64,000 nt of DNA from Acidobacteriaceae bacterium (lineage in GTDB: Bacteria > Acidobacteriota > Terriglobia > Terriglobales > Acidobacteriaceae). The notes under the pieces were generated by a model. It was not told where the DNA came from. It was given only the letters and a program-made list of their open reading frames with translations, and made no database searches. Of this stretch, positions 43,234 to 51,851 are shown piece by piece. The position numbers were made by a program, and so were the translations under genes. Position 1 is the stretch's first letter. Each line of letters opens with the position of its first letter. Location of the stretch: NCBI GenBank assembly GCA_003151335.1, contig PLXE01000117.1, forward strand, positions 36,064-100,063. Reading direction: 5' to 3'.

Positions 43234-43641
43234 CTACCGGCGGCCGTCATCCTGGTAACGACGGCGGTTGCGGTCGCGATCCCTGTCATAAGCGTGCCAG
43301 TAGCCGTTGCGGTCATACCATCCATCAGTCCGCCCGCGATACGGAGTTGTGTAGTATCCATTCCCGTAGTAGGGATTGGCGTAGTAATACTGACCGCGGT
43401 ATCCGTTCCCGTCACGATTACGGTAGTTGCGGTCATCGCGGTCACCACCTCCATCGCCGCGACGATGATCGTTCCAGTCGGTCAGGCGGAGCAGGCCGGT
43501 TTGGCCCGGGTTGAACGTCGCCTGTGCGATCCTGGTGTTCTGCCGATCGTTGACTGCGGTGGAAGTCTGTGCCGCTGAGGTCGTCGCAAGAGTTCCTGCG
43601 CTCAGGGCCAGGAGTAGCACGTAATTCAGTTGCCTTTTCAT
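43234..43641 (-). CDS. Exported Tyr/Arg/Asp-rich protein of unknown function
   Basis: A 135-residue protein from ATG 43641. The signal peptide is MKRQLNYVLLLALSAGTLA. A short conserved-looking segment (NPGQTGLLRLTDWNDHRRGD) is followed by a low-complexity C-terminus dominated by Tyr, Arg, Asp and Gly (YYYANPYYGNGYYT; DRDRDRNRRRYQDDGRR). Such tails are found in cell-surface and RNA- or metal-binding proteins, but no function can be assigned. Confidence 0.65.
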   Translation of the reverse strand: MKRQLNYVLLLALSAGTLATTSAAQTSTAVNDRQNTRIAQATFNPGQTGLLRLTDWNDHRRGDGGGDRDDRNYRNRDGNGYRGQYYYANPYYGNGYYTTPYRGRTDGWYDRNGYWHAYDRDRDRNRRRYQDDGRR

Positions 43642-44023
43642 TGGTAGCCTCCAAGTCCCTTTCATTCCCTTTTGAGGGGGCGCACTGTAATTCGCGTTCG
43701 TTCTTGCAAACACGGTGTGCGATGAGAAGTTGACGGCGAATGCCCGAGTTCACTCTTCTTAACAGAGCGCGGGAACAATTTGCGGAAAGTGGAGTGAATT
43801 ACACAGCGAAGCGGAAGAATGTACGCAGAAAACTGAAGGGAGGCTTAAGCGGCTGATGACAACATGACGACGCGGTCATCGAGTTAGGTCAAGAAACGCG
43901 AACTCCTGAGGCGCAGAAAGACTTGATCGCCAGAGAGACACGTGAGGGTGGCAGGTTACTTCCCGGATTGCCGGTCATTCGCCAATTGAGGGGATTGCTA
44001 GTGCAATGGCGATGTTACGCCAG
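43642..44023. other. Intergenic, no element seen
   Basis: No ORF with a plausible start or composition and no palindrome or repeat of the families seen elsewhere in the window. Confidence 0.35.
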
Positions 44024-44806
44024 CTATGTGATTTCATGCGGGAATCGATCACGCAATGCGCCAGCGTAGTCGGGGGCATTCCAGCCTTCATGTTCCCGCT
44101 GCATATCGAGCATCAGATATGCAGCTTCGATCACCCTTACGCCCACCTCTTGCTTTTCGAGTTCGGCCAGCAGCATCGGGACTATACGACGGTCTTTCCT
44201 CTTTGCTAGCCCAACCAACGCTTCTTCGGAGACATCTTCATCAGCATCGGCCAGAGCTACAAACAGAGCCTCGCGAATCTCGGTGGAGTCGCTATTGCCG
44301 AGAACGCCAACACCGAACGTTGCCCAATCTCTGACATCTTCATCAGCATCTCGCATGAGCCGAACCAGAACTTGCACACTGCGCGGCTCATCAGGAAAGC
44401 ATCCCAACGCGAACGCGACATCGTATCTGACCTCGGCATTCGGGTGAGCATGGAAGTTGGCGATCATCGGAACGGCTGAAGGATTATCGAGATGACCCAA
44501 CGCAGCAATCGCTGACGCCAAGGGACGCGGGTGACTTTCTTCCTGAACAAGCTCAGTCAGAAGGGCGTACGACTCTTCGGAAAAGGCATTGACTTTGCAG
44601 TCGGGAGCCTTTCGGAGTTGCGCCAGAACGTCAGCACCACGCGCCCGTTTGAGAGGGACATCGGATTGGCACCAAGCAGCCGCCTGATCGAAGACTTCCC
44701 GCGTTCCCATCCGCCGCAACGCGGCAACAGCATCCCACGGTGCGTCGTCCTCGTAGTTGCCTGACAGGGTCCGCAGGAATAGCTCGTTTATGTCCTCTGG
44801 ATTCAT
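44024..44806 (-). CDS. HEAT-repeat protein
   Basis: A 260-residue protein from ATG 44806. Six or so HEAT/PBS-lyase-like repeats, such as SAIAALGHLDNPSAVPMI, AEVRYDVAFALGCFPDEPRS, DVRDWATFGVGVLGNSDSTE and DVSEEALVGLAKRKDRRIVP, form an alpha solenoid. No signal peptide or catalytic motif, so it is a cytoplasmic scaffold or binding protein of unknown partner. Confidence 0.85.
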   Translation of the reverse strand: MNPEDINELFLRTLSGNYEDDAPWDAVAALRRMGTREVFDQAAAWCQSDVPLKRARGADVLAQLRKAPDCKVNAFSEESYALLTELVQEESHPRPLASAIAALGHLDNPSAVPMIANFHAHPNAEVRYDVAFALGCFPDEPRSVQVLVRLMRDADEDVRDWATFGVGVLGNSDSTEIREALFVALADADEDVSEEALVGLAKRKDRRIVPMLLAELEKQEVGVRVIEAAYLMLDMQREHEGWNAPDYAGALRDRFPHEIT

Positions 44807-44966
44807 GCCTTGATTATTACGCAACAATGATAGCTGGCGTAATCAGGCGTTAGCACAACCAATTCAGCAAAGCCCTTGCTCGGAATCGGAGAGTGCGTAG
44901 CGGAGCAGGTCATCTGTGGTCCAGGCGCTCGGCAACAGACCCGTTGCCAAGGCCTTGACGCTTGAT

Positions 44967-45003
44967 TGAAAACTCTGTGTCTCTGTGTCTCTGTGGTGGA
45001 CAC
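44967..45003. repeat. CTCTGTG-type repeat
   Basis: Three successive CTCTGTG-like units ending in CTGTGGTGGAC at the stop side of the next gene. The family recurs as an inverted hairpin at 50701-50773 and degenerate at 62911-63012. Confidence 0.7.
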
Positions 45004-45008
45004 TCCGC

Positions 45009-45560
45009 CTACATTACGATCTCTTTTACCTGCCGCGTGATGGGATGCTGCATTTCTTCGAGATCGCCTTTCACCAGGTTCAGGCCGTACACGCACGATT
45101 CGAACTCGCGGGCCAGTTTAGCGAAGAGCGGCGACAGCCGGGCGTATTCGAACTGGTCGAACTTGGAGACGATGTAATAGCTCTCTTTCCCCGCCCTGAT
45201 GAAATCGATAAAGTTCTCCAGCCGCTGGCGCCGTAAGCGGTAGTGGTTGACGCTTTCGGGAAACATCCCGGAGAAGAACAAGGTGTAATCGCCGATGTGC
45301 TTGCGGACCTGGCGCTCGCGGTCAAACGACGGCGCCGGCCCGTAAACGGGGTCGGCCTCCAGCAGCATCTCGCCAACGTCGTGCAGTGGACGCCCTCCGG
45401 CATCGCAAATCTTGAACAGTTGCTCGCACTGGCAGAACTCCGCGAGAACGTTGACCATGTAATCCTTCACCTCGGGATCGCGCAGTCCGATGTCGCGGTC
45501 GAAGTGGTGGTCGATCAATTCTGTGAACAACTGCTGCAGCGAGTGCGATTCTGGAATCAT
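45009..45560 (-). CDS. Conserved protein of unknown function
   Basis: A 183-residue protein from ATG 45560. No signal peptide and no recognised domain. Charged and aromatic blocks include ELIDHHFDRDIGLRDPEVKD, LAEFCQCEQLFKICDAGGRP and SVNHYRLRRQRLENFIDFIR. The composition, with well-spaced hydrophobic residues, suggests a globular helical cytoplasmic protein. Its frame is clean and codon use matches its neighbours. Confidence 0.6.
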   Translation of the reverse strand: MIPESHSLQQLFTELIDHHFDRDIGLRDPEVKDYMVNVLAEFCQCEQLFKICDAGGRPLHDVGEMLLEADPVYGPAPSFDRERQVRKHIGDYTLFFSGMFPESVNHYRLRRQRLENFIDFIRAGKESYYIVSKFDQFEYARLSPLFAKLAREFESCVYGLNLVKGDLEEMQHPITRQVKEIVM

Positions 45561-45912
45561 GGCCTGGTGTTCGTCTCCTCCGGTTGCCCGTCTCACATAG
45601 AGATGTGATGCGAGTTCATAGCGCACTTCTCTTTTCAGTGCAAGCGTTTCTTCGCCGTGCACGTGACTTTGCGGGTTCGCTTCCTGCCTCGCCGGCGTGT
45701 CCCGCGCCTCGCAACCGATCTTCTTTCAGGGGGAGTATGTTGGTTTTGAGTACTGTTTATGCGGGTTTGGTTTGCTCGTCCGGCAAAAACAGTTACATCC
45801 GGAAGCGGCTGTTAGCAGAAGGCGTCGTTGGATGCCAAAATTCGACGCAACCCCTGACGTGCTGGATGGCTCGCTCTTATGGCACAATGCCGCCTTCTAC
45901 GGAGGCACAATA
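45561..45912. other. Intergenic, upstream of the RidA-like gene
   Basis: No gene seen. GGAGG at 45901 is the ribosome site of the RidA-like gene. Confidence 0.35.
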
Positions 45913-46311
45913 ATGGAACGGCAGAATATCTCCGGCAACTCGCCTTACGAGCCGATTGTCGGCTTCTCGCGCGCGGTAAAAGTGGGACCCTTCGTTTGGG
46001 TTGCCGGCACGGTTGCCACCGGTCCGGACGGTAAGATCGTCGGAGCGGGTGACGTGTACGCGCAAGCGGTGCAGACGCTGAAGAACATTGGCCGCGCACT
46101 GGAGCAGGCGGGCGCCAGCTTCCGCGATGTGGTGCGCACGCGGATGTTTGTGACCGACATCAGCCAGTGGGAGAAGATCGGGAAGGCGCATGGCGAGATT
46201 TTTCGTGACATCCGCCCGGCGGCGACCATGGTCGAAGTATCGAAGCTGATCTCGCCGGAGATGCTGGTCGAGATCGAAGTGGACGCGATCATCGCGTCGG
46301 AGATGAAGTGA
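45913..46311 (+). CDS. RidA/YjgF-family protein lacking the catalytic Arg
   Basis: A 132-residue protein from ATG 45913 with GGAGG seven bases upstream. [20 protein letters not shown], then [40 protein letters not shown] and [10 protein letters not shown] are the RidA fold. Where RidA has PARxxVEV, with the Arg needed for imine hydrolysis, this protein has RPAATMVEV. It therefore belongs to a RidA-like subgroup with a different activity. It is 41 bases upstream of the amidohydrolase gene on the same strand. Confidence 0.88.
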   Translation: MERQNISGNSPYEPIVGFSRAVKVGPFVWVAGTVATGPDGKIVGAGDVYAQAVQTLKNIGRALEQAGASFRDVVRTRMFVTDISQWEKIGKAHGEIFRDIRPAATMVEVSKLISPEMLVEIEVDAIIASEMK

Positions 46312-46352
46312 GCAGTCAGCAACTAGCAATTAGCAACTAGTAGAGGAGCACA
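46311..46352. repeat. Heptad array between RidA-like and amidohydrolase genes
   Basis: Six heptads: AGCAGTC, AGCAACT, AGCAATT, AGCAACT, AGTAGAG, GAGCACA. The fifth and sixth supply the ribosome site (AGAGGAG) of the next gene. Three units are the same as at 19726-19739. Confidence 0.75.
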
Positions 46353-47669
46353 ATGAAGAAGTGCATCGGTAGCGTCGTTGTCTTGCTGCTCTCAGTATCC
46401 GCAATCGGCCAATCGAATCCCGCTCAAATCCTGCAATCGCCGCAGGTCATGGTGATTCGCGCCGGAACCCTCATTGACCCGCGCGCAAACGAACCGAAGC
46501 GCAATCAGGTGATTGTCATTCGCGGCGACAAGATTGAGAGTGTCGGCGACGCCGCTTCTGTCCAAGTGCCTGCCGGCGCGAAGATCATTGACTTGTCGAA
46601 TGCCACGGTGTTGCCCGGCTTGATCGAGTCGCACACGCACATCTTTCTCCAGGGAGAAGACCCGGCGCTAGGCGGCTACGACATTCAGTTGCTGAAGTTT
46701 CCGCTCGCCTACCGCGCGGCACGCGCGACGGTTTCGGCGCGGCGCGCCTTGGAGCAGGGCTTCACGACTATCCGCGACATGGAAACCGAGGGCGCCGGCT
46801 ACGGCGATGTCGGAATCAAGATGGCGGTCGAACAGGGCTACATCCCGGGACCGCGCATCTTTACCACTACGCGTGGCATTTCGACGACCGGCGGCTATCC
46901 CCTGGAAGGTTATGCACCGGAGATCCAGGTGCCCAAGGGCGTTCAGATCATCGACGGGCCGGTGGAGGCGCGTAAGGCGGCGCGCGAACAACTGGACCAC
47001 GGCGCGGACTGGATCAAGGTGTACATGACACATCGTTCGTGGGCCGACAAAGACGGCCATCTGGTTTCGCAGCCAACGCTTACGGTGGAAGAGCTGAAAG
47101 CCATCGTGGACGAGACGCACGCTTGGGGGCGCAAGGTCGCCTGCCACGCCTACAACGGCGAGGGACTGCACCGCGCGCTGGATGGTGGTTGTGACTCCAT
47201 CGAGCACGGGCTTGGACTCGACGATGCCACCATCGCGCAGATGAAGCGGCAAGGCACCTGGTACTGCGCCACCATCTCGATTTACTACAAGGATTGGTCG
47301 CCGGAGAACACGCCCGCAGGGCAACGCGACCGCGCGCGCGCCGCAGAGCACGAACAGTCCTTTAAGAAGGCGCTGCAGGCTGGGATCAAGATCGTCTTCG
47401 GCACCGATGTGGGCGGCTTCCCGTGGACCGAGCCGATCGCGCAGGAATTTCCGTACATGGTGAAGTTCGGCATGTCGCCGATGGAGGCGATTCGCGCGGC
47501 AACCGTCAGTCCGGCGGAGATGCTCGGCATGGCCGGACAGATCGGCGTCATCGCGCCCGGAGCCTACGCCGACGTGATCGCCGTGCCGGGAGATCCGCTG
47601 AAGGACATCAGCGAACTGGGGCGGGTGAAATTTGTGATGCACAACGGGCAGGTGTTTAAGGCGGAGTGA
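46353..47669 (+). CDS. Exported metal-dependent amidohydrolase
   Basis: A 438-residue protein. The signal peptide is MKKCIGSVVVLLLSVSAIG. The amidohydrolase barrel is complete: IESHTHIFLQGEDPA (the first metal HxH), HRALDGGCDSIEHGLGLDD, then KIVFGTDVGGFPWTE with the metal-binding Asp, and the closing ADVIAVPGDPLKDISELGRV of imidazolonepropionase-like proteins. Such exported members act on Xaa-Pro dipeptides or similar cyclic amides. Substrate is unknown. Confidence 0.9.
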   Translation: MKKCIGSVVVLLLSVSAIGQSNPAQILQSPQVMVIRAGTLIDPRANEPKRNQVIVIRGDKIESVGDAASVQVPAGAKIIDLSNATVLPGLIESHTHIFLQGEDPALGGYDIQLLKFPLAYRAARATVSARRALEQGFTTIRDMETEGAGYGDVGIKMAVEQGYIPGPRIFTTTRGISTTGGYPLEGYAPEIQVPKGVQIIDGPVEARKAAREQLDHGADWIKVYMTHRSWADKDGHLVSQPTLTVEELKAIVDETHAWGRKVACHAYNGEGLHRALDGGCDSIEHGLGLDDATIAQMKRQGTWYCATISIYYKDWSPENTPAGQRDRARAAEHEQSFKKALQAGIKIVFGTDVGGFPWTEPIAQEFPYMVKFGMSPMEAIRAATVSPAEMLGMAGQIGVIAPGAYADVIAVPGDPLKDISELGRVKFVMHNGQVFKAE

Positions 47670-47674
47670 AGACG

Positions 47675-48415
47675 CTACCTCGTCACTTCCAGGCCGATTC
47701 CCTGGCCCTCATACACCCTCTGGCCCGCCGCTGGCGTGGTGCGCACCACCGTGCGGCTAGGGGACGCTGGAGCGGTCGCCGGGGTGCTTTCGCCAGCCGG
47801 AGGCGGTTGGCTCGCGATGGTACTCACGTGCAGCCCGGCTCCGACGATCGCGTTAACCGCGTCGTCTTCGCCGCGCCCGACGAGGTCGGGCATGACAAAG
47901 GAGTTGCGCTCCTCTGGCACGGCCAGCAAGACGCTGATCTTCGGCGCAGATACGTTGGTCGCGTTGGCCGGCGGACTCTGCGCCACGATCTGATCGGTCG
48001 GACCGCCTGGAATGGTTGCGCTGGCGATGCTTCCCAGCTCCAGGCCGCGGCGGCGGATATTGATCTCGGCGGCGCGCTCGCTGCCTCCGATGAGGTTGGG
48101 AATGACCACGCGCTGCGGTCCCATGCTTTCGGCGACGCGAACCCGCCAACCTCGTCGCACCAATACTCCCGGCAGAGGCGCTTGTGACATGATCCGGCCT
48201 TCAGGGACATCCGCGCTGAAGAAGCGGTCACCGCGTTCCAGTACCAGCCCACGATCGGCCAGCAACCGCTCCGCCTGCAGAGGAGCCATGCCAACCACCT
48301 TTGGGATGGTGGTCTGGCGACCGTGGATGGCAAAGCGCATCGCCGTCAATGCCGATGCCATGAACACTACAATCAGCACCAACACGCGCACGAGATAGCG
48401 AAAGAAGCGACGCAT
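47675..48415 (-). CDS. Three-PASTA-domain membrane protein
   Basis: A 246-residue protein from ATG 48415. One N-terminal helix (YLVRVLVLIVVFMASALTAM) anchors it. Three PASTA units follow: TIPKVVGMAPLQAERLLADR, VIPNLIGGSERAAEINIRRR and VMPDLVGRGEDDAVNAIVGA. PASTA domains bind peptidoglycan or muropeptides. Its ATG overlaps the stop of the PBP gene by one base (TGATG), so the two are translationally coupled and PBP-PASTA may work together, as PASTA domains elsewhere are fused to PBPs. Confidence 0.88.
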   Translation of the reverse strand: MRRFFRYLVRVLVLIVVFMASALTAMRFAIHGRQTTIPKVVGMAPLQAERLLADRGLVLERGDRFFSADVPEGRIMSQAPLPGVLVRRGWRVRVAESMGPQRVVIPNLIGGSERAAEINIRRRGLELGSIASATIPGGPTDQIVAQSPPANATNVSAPKISVLLAVPEERNSFVMPDLVGRGEDDAVNAIVGAGLHVSTIASQPPPAGESTPATAPASPSRTVVRTTPAAGQRVYEGQGIGLEVTR

Positions 48416-50667
48416 CAGTGGTCCTCGGTGTCGCCCGCGGCAGGCTCCGGCGGCTCTGCCTTCCGAGCGACAGCGTTGGGCACGGTCGGCGGCGGAGCGG
48501 CGAAATCTTCCGACTCGCGCCCCTGCAATGCTACCCGCATGAAATCCATCCAGATCGGCAATGCGGCCGCCGCGCCAGTCTCCTTGTTGCCCAGGGTTTT
48601 CTTCTCGTCGAAACCAACCCACACGCCACAAGTCAGCGATGGCGAGAAGCCAATGAACCACGCGTCGGTGAAATCGTTGGTGGTTCCCGTCTTGCCGCCC
48701 AGCGGATGTTTGAGCCTGCTGGCCGCGTAGCCGGTCCCGTGCAGCACCACCTCGCGCAGCATGTAGGTCATGATGCGCGCGGTGCGTGCGCTCACCACGT
48801 CCTTCACCTCGGGATAATTCTCCTCCAGTACGCGTCCGTCGTAGTCGGTGACCTTGCGGATGTAGCGAGGCATCACGCGCACCCCGTCGTTAGGAAAGGT
48901 GGTAAATGCGGCAGTCTGTTCGGCCAGCGTAATGTCGGCCGCGCCCAGCGCTATCGGCAGATAGGCGGGCATGGGCGAGGTGATACCGAACTTGCGGGCG
49001 TACTCAATGACCGTCTTGATGCCGCCCACCCGCTCGGTCACTTTCAGCGCGGGAATGTTGCGCGACTCGGCAAGCGCATGACGGAAGGTAATGACGCCTT
49101 CGAACTTGCCGTCATAATTGTGCGGCGTGTAGGGGCCCGATGCGGTATTGAACGTCACCGGAGCATCGAGCACAGTGTCGTCGGGCGTGAGTCCCTCATC
49201 GATCGCCGCGGTGTAGATGTACGGCTTGAACGACGAGCCCACCTGGCGTTCCGCCTGGACAGCGCGATTGAACTTCGACTGTTCGAAGTCGCGCCCCCCG
49301 ACCATGGCCTTGACGTCGCCGGTGGAGTTATCCAGAGCGAGCAGTGCGCCCTGCACTCCCGATTCCTGTTCCAGCGATACGCGGCTGTCGCGGCCATTCA
49401 GCGCAATGACCTTTACATACACCAGATCGCCGCGAGTCAAGAACTGTTGCGGCGAAGTGCGGCGGGTCCACTTGATCTCAACCGGTCCCAGATGGCCCTC
49501 GTAGCTGCCGAACTTCACGGTCGCCGATTGCGGGTCAACCTCGGTAACCAGGGCGTGAACGTAGCCACCCGGCGCAATATTCCCGTCCCAATCCACATGA
49601 TGATAGGTCGTCAACGAGTCCCCGTCGGCGATTACGTTCAGCAGGTTCCCCTTCCACCCATGACGCCGCTCATAAGCGGCGAGGCCATCGCGCACCGCCT
49701 GCTGCGCGGCCTTCTGCATCTCCAGGTTCAGCGAGGTGTACACCCGCAACCCAGCCTCATGGACTTCCTCGGTTCCGTACTTCTTCTCCAGGTACTGACG
49801 AATTTCTTCCACGAAGTACGGCGCTATGTCGTTCGGTTCGATCTGAACGTTAAGCCTCAGCGGTGCACTCTTGGCGCGTTGGGCCTCGGTCGCGGTTATT
49901 TTGCCGTCCTCCAGCATATTGTTGATCACCAGGTTCCGGCGACGTAGCGCGCGCTCCGGATTGTTGATCGGCGAATACGCGTTCGGGGCCTTGGGAAGCC
50001 CCGCCAAGACAGCCGCTTCTTCCAAGGTGAGGTCTTTGGCCTTCTTGCTGAAATAGAAGTTCGCGCCCGCCTCGAAGCCGTACACGCCGTGGCCGAGGTA
50101 GATCTGGTTCGCGTACAAAGTAAAGATCTGCGGCTTGGTGAAGCGCCGCTCGATCTGGATGGCCAGCATCACTTCCTGCATCTTGCGCCGGAAATTGCGG
50201 TCGGGCGAAAGAAACAGGTTGCGCGAGAGCTGCATGGTAAGCGTCGAAGCGCCCTGGGCCCGGCTGTCGAGCAGGATATCGCGCCAGGCCGCGCCGAAAA
50301 CCCGCCAGACATCCACGCCCCAATGCTGCTCGAATTCCTTGTCTTCGGTCGAGATCAAGGCATCGCGCAGCACCTTGGGAAAATCGTTGTAGGTGTCAAT
50401 GACGCGGCGTTGCAGCGAGAACTGGCCGATCACTCGTTCCTGATCGTCATAAAGCTGGGTGATCGTGCTGGGCCGGAACTGCTCTAATTCTGTTACCTGC
50501 GGCAGATCAGTGGAGTAAACGAGCACTAATCCCGACAGCGCTCCCGCCACGGCTGCCACTGCGATCAGGAGAACGAAAAGGGCGTTGCCGACAAATTTGC
50601 GTCCGCCACTGCGCGATTCCGCTGGGGGCGTGGTGACGATCGAGGGCTCTTCAACATCGCGCTTCAT
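48415..50667 (-). CDS. Class A penicillin-binding protein 1A
   Basis: A 750-residue bifunctional enzyme from ATG 50667. A transmembrane anchor (NALFVLLIAVAAVAGALSGL) is followed by the glycosyltransferase domain with STEDKEFEQHWGVD (catalytic Glu) and QGASTLTMQLSRNLFLSPDR. The transpeptidase has the SSFKPY acyl-enzyme motif, SRNIPA and KTGTT. An OB-like insert lies between (QFLTRGDLVYVKVIALNGRD). The C-terminus is Pro/Glu-rich. It polymerises and cross-links peptidoglycan. Confidence 0.93.
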   Translation of the reverse strand: MKRDVEEPSIVTTPPAESRSGGRKFVGNALFVLLIAVAAVAGALSGLVLVYSTDLPQVTELEQFRPSTITQLYDDQERVIGQFSLQRRVIDTYNDFPKVLRDALISTEDKEFEQHWGVDVWRVFGAAWRDILLDSRAQGASTLTMQLSRNLFLSPDRNFRRKMQEVMLAIQIERRFTKPQIFTLYANQIYLGHGVYGFEAGANFYFSKKAKDLTLEEAAVLAGLPKAPNAYSPINNPERALRRRNLVINNMLEDGKITATEAQRAKSAPLRLNVQIEPNDIAPYFVEEIRQYLEKKYGTEEVHEAGLRVYTSLNLEMQKAAQQAVRDGLAAYERRHGWKGNLLNVIADGDSLTTYHHVDWDGNIAPGGYVHALVTEVDPQSATVKFGSYEGHLGPVEIKWTRRTSPQQFLTRGDLVYVKVIALNGRDSRVSLEQESGVQGALLALDNSTGDVKAMVGGRDFEQSKFNRAVQAERQVGSSFKPYIYTAAIDEGLTPDDTVLDAPVTFNTASGPYTPHNYDGKFEGVITFRHALAESRNIPALKVTERVGGIKTVIEYARKFGITSPMPAYLPIALGAADITLAEQTAAFTTFPNDGVRVMPRYIRKVTDYDGRVLEENYPEVKDVVSARTARIMTYMLREVVLHGTGYAASRLKHPLGGKTGTTNDFTDAWFIGFSPSLTCGVWVGFDEKKTLGNKETGAAAALPIWMDFMRVALQGRESEDFAAPPPTVPNAVARKAEPPEPAAGDTEDH

Positions 50668-50700
50668 GGCTGTCGGAGCTGGGTTCCGTCGAAGATCATT

Positions 50701-50773
50701 CACCACGGAGACACGGAGGACACGGAGTTTTGTTTTCTACGGCGTTTTCTCCGTGATCTCCGCGCCTCCGTGT
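50701..50773. repeat. CTCTGTG/CACGGAG-type inverted repeat
   Basis: Left arm CACGGAGACACGGAGGACAC (about 50704-50723) and right arm beginning CTCCGTGATCTCC (about 50750) are largely complementary over some 25 bases. A long imperfect hairpin, 34 bases upstream of the PBP start. Confidence 0.75.
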
Positions 50774-50914
50774 TGATTTTCTTCCCTATGAGTGGGCCGC
50801 AGACCCATGTGACACTCAGAATAGCATTGAAAAGCATGGTGCGAGCCGTGGCTGGATCGGCACTTCTCCTGATTCGAACCGGGCGGCGCGGTCATCCAAC
50901 ATCTAGCCTCGACG

Positions 50915-50980
50915 AGCGCAAATAGCGAATCGCGAAATGTCGTAAGCTGAAAACTGATAAGTGATAGCGGACAACCGGAC
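50915..50980. repeat. Heptad array upstream of lipB
   Basis: AGCGAAT, CGCGAAA, TGTCGTA, AGCTGAA, AACTGAT, AAGTGAT, AGCGGAC and AACCGGA run in a strict 7-base register (50924-50979), five bases before the lipB start. Confidence 0.65.
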
Positions 50981-50984
50981 AGCG

Positions 50985-51794
50985 ATGATTCTTAACGTCC
51001 TCAATCTCGGCCTGGTTCCGTATGAAACCGCTCTGCAACTACAGCGGACGCTAATGGAGTTGCGCAAAGCCAGCCGTGTCGAAAACACCCTTCTGTTACT
51101 GGAGCATCCTCCCGTAATTACTTTGGGCCGCAATGCGCAGGTTTCCAACGTGCTAGCGTCACCGGAGTTCCTGGCCCAGCGCGGGGTGGAGTTGTTCGAC
51201 ATCGACCGCGGCGGCGACGTGACCTTTCATGGTCCCGGGCAACTGGTGGCCTATCCCATCTTCGATTTGCGCAGCTTCGAGCCCAAGCTGGGGGCGGTGG
51301 AATTCGTGCGGCGGCTGGAAGAGGTGCTCATCCGCACCTGCGGCGATTTCGGCATCGCCACGCAGCGAATCAAAGGACTCACCGGGGTTTGGACTTACGC
51401 GCTGGGTGACAAACCCGAGGCCAAGATCGCGGCGCTCGGCGTACACATCTCGCGTGGCGTCACCACGCACGGCTTCGCGCTGAACGTGGGCACCGATTTG
51501 GATTTCTTCTCGCTCATCGTGCCTTGTGGCCTCACCAATAAGCCAGTGACCTCCATGGAGCGAGAGTTGCAGCGGAAATTGACGTTGGAAGAGGTGGCGA
51601 CAGCGGTGTCGCGCAACTTCGGGCGAGTGTTCCACTCGCAGATGCTGTGGCTGGAGTCGCTCGACGACCTGCTGGCGCAGGCTATCGTGGTATCGAAGCC
51701 TGAACCGGCGGAATCTCCGGCCAATCAGGACACACCGGCGCGGGCTCCGAAGGAGTTGCGCAAGCTGCATGGCAAAGGAGACGAGCTGGCGTAA
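50985..51794 (+). CDS. lipB: Lipoyl(octanoyl) transferase
   Basis: A 269-residue protein from ATG 50985 (GTG 50961 is a less likely alternative). LLLEHPPVITLGRNAQVSNV, IDRGGDVTFHGPGQLVAYPI, KIAALGVHISRGVTTHGFAL and LIVPCGLTNKPVTSME are LipB hallmarks, including the catalytic Cys and Lys. It moves octanoyl from acyl carrier protein to lipoyl domains. The next gene is a 2-oxoacid dehydrogenase E1 subunit, whose complex needs lipoate. Confidence 0.96.
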   Translation: MILNVLNLGLVPYETALQLQRTLMELRKASRVENTLLLLEHPPVITLGRNAQVSNVLASPEFLAQRGVELFDIDRGGDVTFHGPGQLVAYPIFDLRSFEPKLGAVEFVRRLEEVLIRTCGDFGIATQRIKGLTGVWTYALGDKPEAKIAALGVHISRGVTTHGFALNVGTDLDFFSLIVPCGLTNKPVTSMERELQRKLTLEEVATAVSRNFGRVFHSQMLWLESLDDLLAQAIVVSKPEPAESPANQDTPARAPKELRKLHGKGDELA

Positions 51795-51851
51795 GATCAC
51801 CTATCGCCCTTGCCTCGCGTGCGGCCTCCGTTTATCGTTCTTCTGAAACCT

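Noticed and set aside
50860-50905. Possible tRNA because of GATTCGAACC near 50870
   Set aside because: No T-stem pairs around it and no anticodon arm is found.
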